From contig JAJRUE010000004.1 in the NCBI GenBank assembly GCA_024277955.1, positions 1-8,500 on the forward strand: a stretch of 8,500 nt of DNA. Reading direction: 5' to 3'. The notes beneath the pieces were generated by a model, which made no database searches, was not told the origin of the DNA, and was given only the letters and a program-made list of their open reading frames with translations. The translations under genes were made by a program, and so were the position numbers. Shown piece by piece: positions 7,292 through 8,500 of this stretch. The first letter of the stretch is position 1. Each line of letters begins with the position of its first letter. Origin of the DNA: Alphaproteobacteria bacterium (lineage in GTDB: Bacteria > Pseudomonadota > Alphaproteobacteria > Rhodobacterales > Rhodobacteraceae).

Positions 7292-7774
7292 CTATTCGGG
7301 CTTGCGAAAGGCCTTGTGGCAGGCGCCGCATGCGCCGCCAACCGCGCCCAGCCCGACGCGCAACGCATCCAGCCCGGTTCCGGCCTGGCCGGCATAGGCC
7401 GCGGCGGCGTCGGCAAGCCCCTTGCGCTTGGCCTCGAACCCGGCCAGGTCATCCCAGATTTCCGGCAGCGCCCGGGTGCCGTCATTGTCGAAGGAATCCG
7501 AGCCTTCGGGCCACATGCCCTGCTGGTTCAGCGCCGCCAGCGCCGCCAGGTTGGCGGCGGCGGTCCCGGCGGTGTCGGCGTCATAGGCAATCTCGCCCTT
7601 GGCCATGCCCACAAGCGTGCCGATGTTGAAGGTATAGAGCCGCATCAGCGACTGGCGCGCGGTGATCTCGCGCGCAAACGGCCCGCCGTCGCCGGCCGCA
7701 AGGACCGGGGCCGCCGCGCCTGTCAGCGCCGCCATCAGCAGGGTCAGGGCAATTTTCCGGGGAAGGTTCTGCAT
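7292..7774 (-). CDS. Class II cytochrome c (cytochrome c'/c556 type)
   Basis: A 160-residue periplasmic monoheme cytochrome of the four-helix-bundle class. The signal peptide MQNLPRKIALTLLMAALTG through PVLA is probably cleaved after Ala26. The mature N-terminal helix RQSLMRLYTFNIGTLVGMAK, a mid-chain Trp segment and the C-terminal heme site CGACH (149-153) followed by KAFRKPE are typical of the family. A Met in the first helix (Met in SLMRLY) could be an axial ligand as in c556; otherwise the iron is five-coordinate and binds NO or CO. ATG 7774 is chosen over an upstream in-frame ATG (7873) because AAAGGA lies seven bases before it and a clean signal peptide follows. It is the first gene of a likely two-gene operon with the diheme cytochrome. 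Roles known for relatives are electron transfer and NO binding; neither is proven here. Confidence 0.93.
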   Translation of the reverse strand: MQNLPRKIALTLLMAALTGAAAPVLAAGDGGPFAREITARQSLMRLYTFNIGTLVGMAKGEIAYDADTAGTAAANLAALAALNQQGMWPEGSDSFDNDGTRALPEIWDDLAGFEAKRKGLADAAAAYAGQAGTGLDALRVGLGAVGGACGACHKAFRKPE

Positions 7775-7805
7775 GGTGAAATCCTTTACTGTTCGCGCAA
7801 ATTCT

Positions 7806-7813
7806 ATGGTTAA
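7806..7813 (-). promoter_or_regulatory. TTAACCAT, CtrA half-site-like octamer
   Basis: On the minus strand TTAACCAT (7813-7806) lies just downstream of the putative -10 of the cytochrome promoter, at or just past the expected start of transcription. This octamer is a described CtrA half-site in alphaproteobacteria. An eight-base match alone is weak evidence; an occupied site here would be expected to repress. Confidence 0.25.
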
Positions 7814-7821
7814 CGGGCCCC

Positions 7822-7849
7822 AGTATAACCGCGGCTTTCGTTCTGTCTT
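7822..7849 (-). promoter_or_regulatory. Putative promoter of the cytochrome operon
   Basis: On the minus strand AAGACA (7849-7844) and TATACT (7827-7822) are 16 bases apart, with a strong -10 match (5/6) and a fair -35 (4/6). Initiation near 7815 would give a leader of about 40 bases ending in the AAAGGA ribosome binding site of the class II cytochrome gene. The element lies in the only gap (7775-7862) between that gene and the small membrane protein. Confidence 0.45.
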
Positions 7850-7862
7850 GGGAAATTTTCCG

Positions 7863-8045
7863 CTACCGCGCAATCCGCCCGCGCGGCGTGCCGTCCAGCG
7901 TCAGCCAGTCGGGCCAGCCAAAAACCCGTTCCCAGGCGAACAGCGCCAGGCACAGGCCGATCACGATCAGATACAGCCGCACCCGCTTCCACGACGGCGG
8001 CTTGCGCGCCCATTTCGACATGCGCAGAAACGGGCGCAGGGTCAT
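7863..8045 (-). CDS. Small single-span membrane protein, translationally coupled to hpt
   Basis: A 60-residue protein whose ATG (8045-8043) overlaps the hpt TGA (8044-8042) as ATGA, implying coupled translation. The N-terminal half is strongly basic (MTLRPFLRMSKWARKPP, then SWKRVR), followed by one hydrophobic segment (about 24-38, LYLIVIGLCLALFAW) and a short tail ERVFGWPDWLTLDGTPRGR. By the positive-inside rule the N-terminus is cytoplasmic. I recall similar short proteins with a GWPDWL motif next to hpt in Rhodobacterales, but no function. A longer overlapping frame in another phase (7810-8142) lacks these features and looks spurious. Confidence 0.7.
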   Translation of the reverse strand: MTLRPFLRMSKWARKPPSWKRVRLYLIVIGLCLALFAWERVFGWPDWLTLDGTPRGRIAR

Positions 8046-8500
8046 GCGCCGTCCGCGTCGCCGGTAAAGCGCACCGTGCCGATAAAGGGCAGGTTGCGGT
8101 TGCGTTGGGCAAAGTCGATGCCGTAGCCGACCACGAATTCATCGGGGATCTCGAACCCCACCCAGTCGGCCTGCACCTCCACTTCGCGCCGCGACGGTTT
8201 GTCCAGAAGCGCGATCGTTTTCAGGTGCTTGGGCCCCTTGGCCCTGAGCAGCCCGACCACGTGTTTCAGCGTGTAGCCGGTGTCGACGATGTCTTCCACC
8301 AGCAGCACGTCGCGCCCGGCGATCTCGCCGCGCAGGTCTTTCAGGATACGCACCTCGCGCGAGGTTTCCATCGAATTGCCGTAGGACGAGGCCTCGATAA
8401 AGTCCACTTCCACCGGCAGATCCAGTTCGCGCACCAGATCGGCGATGAACACGAAAGAACCGCGCAGCAGCCCCACCACCACCAGCTTGTCGGTGCCGGC
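8042..8500 (-). CDS. hpt: Hypoxanthine phosphoribosyltransferase, N-terminus cut off by window end
   Basis: Purine salvage enzyme joining hypoxanthine (and usually guanine) to PRPP to give IMP or GMP; cytosolic. The visible 152 residues cover most of the type I phosphoribosyltransferase fold: the pyrophosphate loop LLRGSFVF, the acidic PRPP-binding signature VEDIVDTGYT (about 68-77 of the visible part), and the C-terminal purine-binding segment DWVGFEIPDEFVVGYGIDFA with RNRNLPFIG after it. The frame is still open at base 8500, reading AGTDKLVVVGLL; a GTG at 8482 is internal, not the start. Relative to the usual length of about 180, some 25-30 residues lie outside the window. The stop overlaps the start of the small membrane protein gene. 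Confidence 0.95.
   Translation of the reverse strand, partial: AGTDKLVVVGLLRGSFVFIADLVRELDLPVEVDFIEASSYGNSMETSREVRILKDLRGEIAGRDVLLVEDIVDTGYTLKHVVGLLRAKGPKHLKTIALLDKPSRREVEVQADWVGFEIPDEFVVGYGIDFAQRNRNLPFIGTVRFTGDADGA

Noticed and set aside
7810..8142. 110-codon minus-strand frame over the small membrane protein and hpt end
   Set aside because: It overlaps hpt's conserved C-terminus out of frame and lacks a ribosome binding site or recognisable features; the 60-codon frame with an ATGA overlap fits better.

Overview
The window looks like ordinary high-GC chromosomal DNA of an alphaproteobacterium, most likely Rhodobacteraceae/Rhodobacterales. Reasons: a glycine-betaine/trimethylamine methyltransferase-like protein of the non-pyrrolysine type common in that family, two small-domain families that I recognise as largely Rhodobacterales-restricted (DUF6477 and DUF6456), a LipA of the alphaproteobacterial type, and an intergenic repeat (about 6284-6352) that resembles, from memory, a repeat scattered through Rhodobacteraceae genomes. 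There is no sign of phage, transposon, CRISPR or other recent transfer.

Layout. guaA (GMP synthase, minus strand, 119-1693) is followed downstream by two back-to-back hairpins (57-103); a 38-codon open frame starting in an ATGA overlap with the guaA stop runs through them. Divergent from guaA is an MttB-family corrinoid methyltransferase gene (1865-3406, plus). It converges, with only 6 bp between stops, on a short DUF6477 gene (3413-3706, minus). The DUF6477 gene and a DUF6456 gene with an N-terminal helix-turn-helix (3978-5138, plus) diverge from an AT-rich 271-bp region holding a CtrA-like site and a perfect 6-1-6 inverted repeat. lipA (lipoyl synthase, 5303-6253, plus) follows with its own promoter-like sequence and a TTG start.

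A hairpin-rich convergent junction (6254-6390) separates lipA from a minus-strand block, read right to left: hpt (hypoxanthine phosphoribosyltransferase, cut by the window end), a 60-residue single-span membrane protein overlapping hpt by ATGA, then, after an 88-bp gap with a promoter-like sequence, a class II cytochrome c (cytochrome c'/c556 type) and a membrane-anchored or periplasmic diheme cytochrome c.

Functionally the window is mixed: purine nucleotide synthesis and salvage (guaA, hpt), lipoate cofactor assembly (lipA), one-carbon/methylamine metabolism (mttB-like), a putative regulator and its divergent partner (DUF6456/DUF6477), and a two-gene periplasmic electron-transfer unit. No obviously new multi-gene system is visible. 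The items most worth a second look are the DUF6477/DUF6456 divergent unit with its CtrA-like site, the small ORF/hairpin overlap after guaA, the intergenic repeat, and the small membrane protein coupled to hpt.
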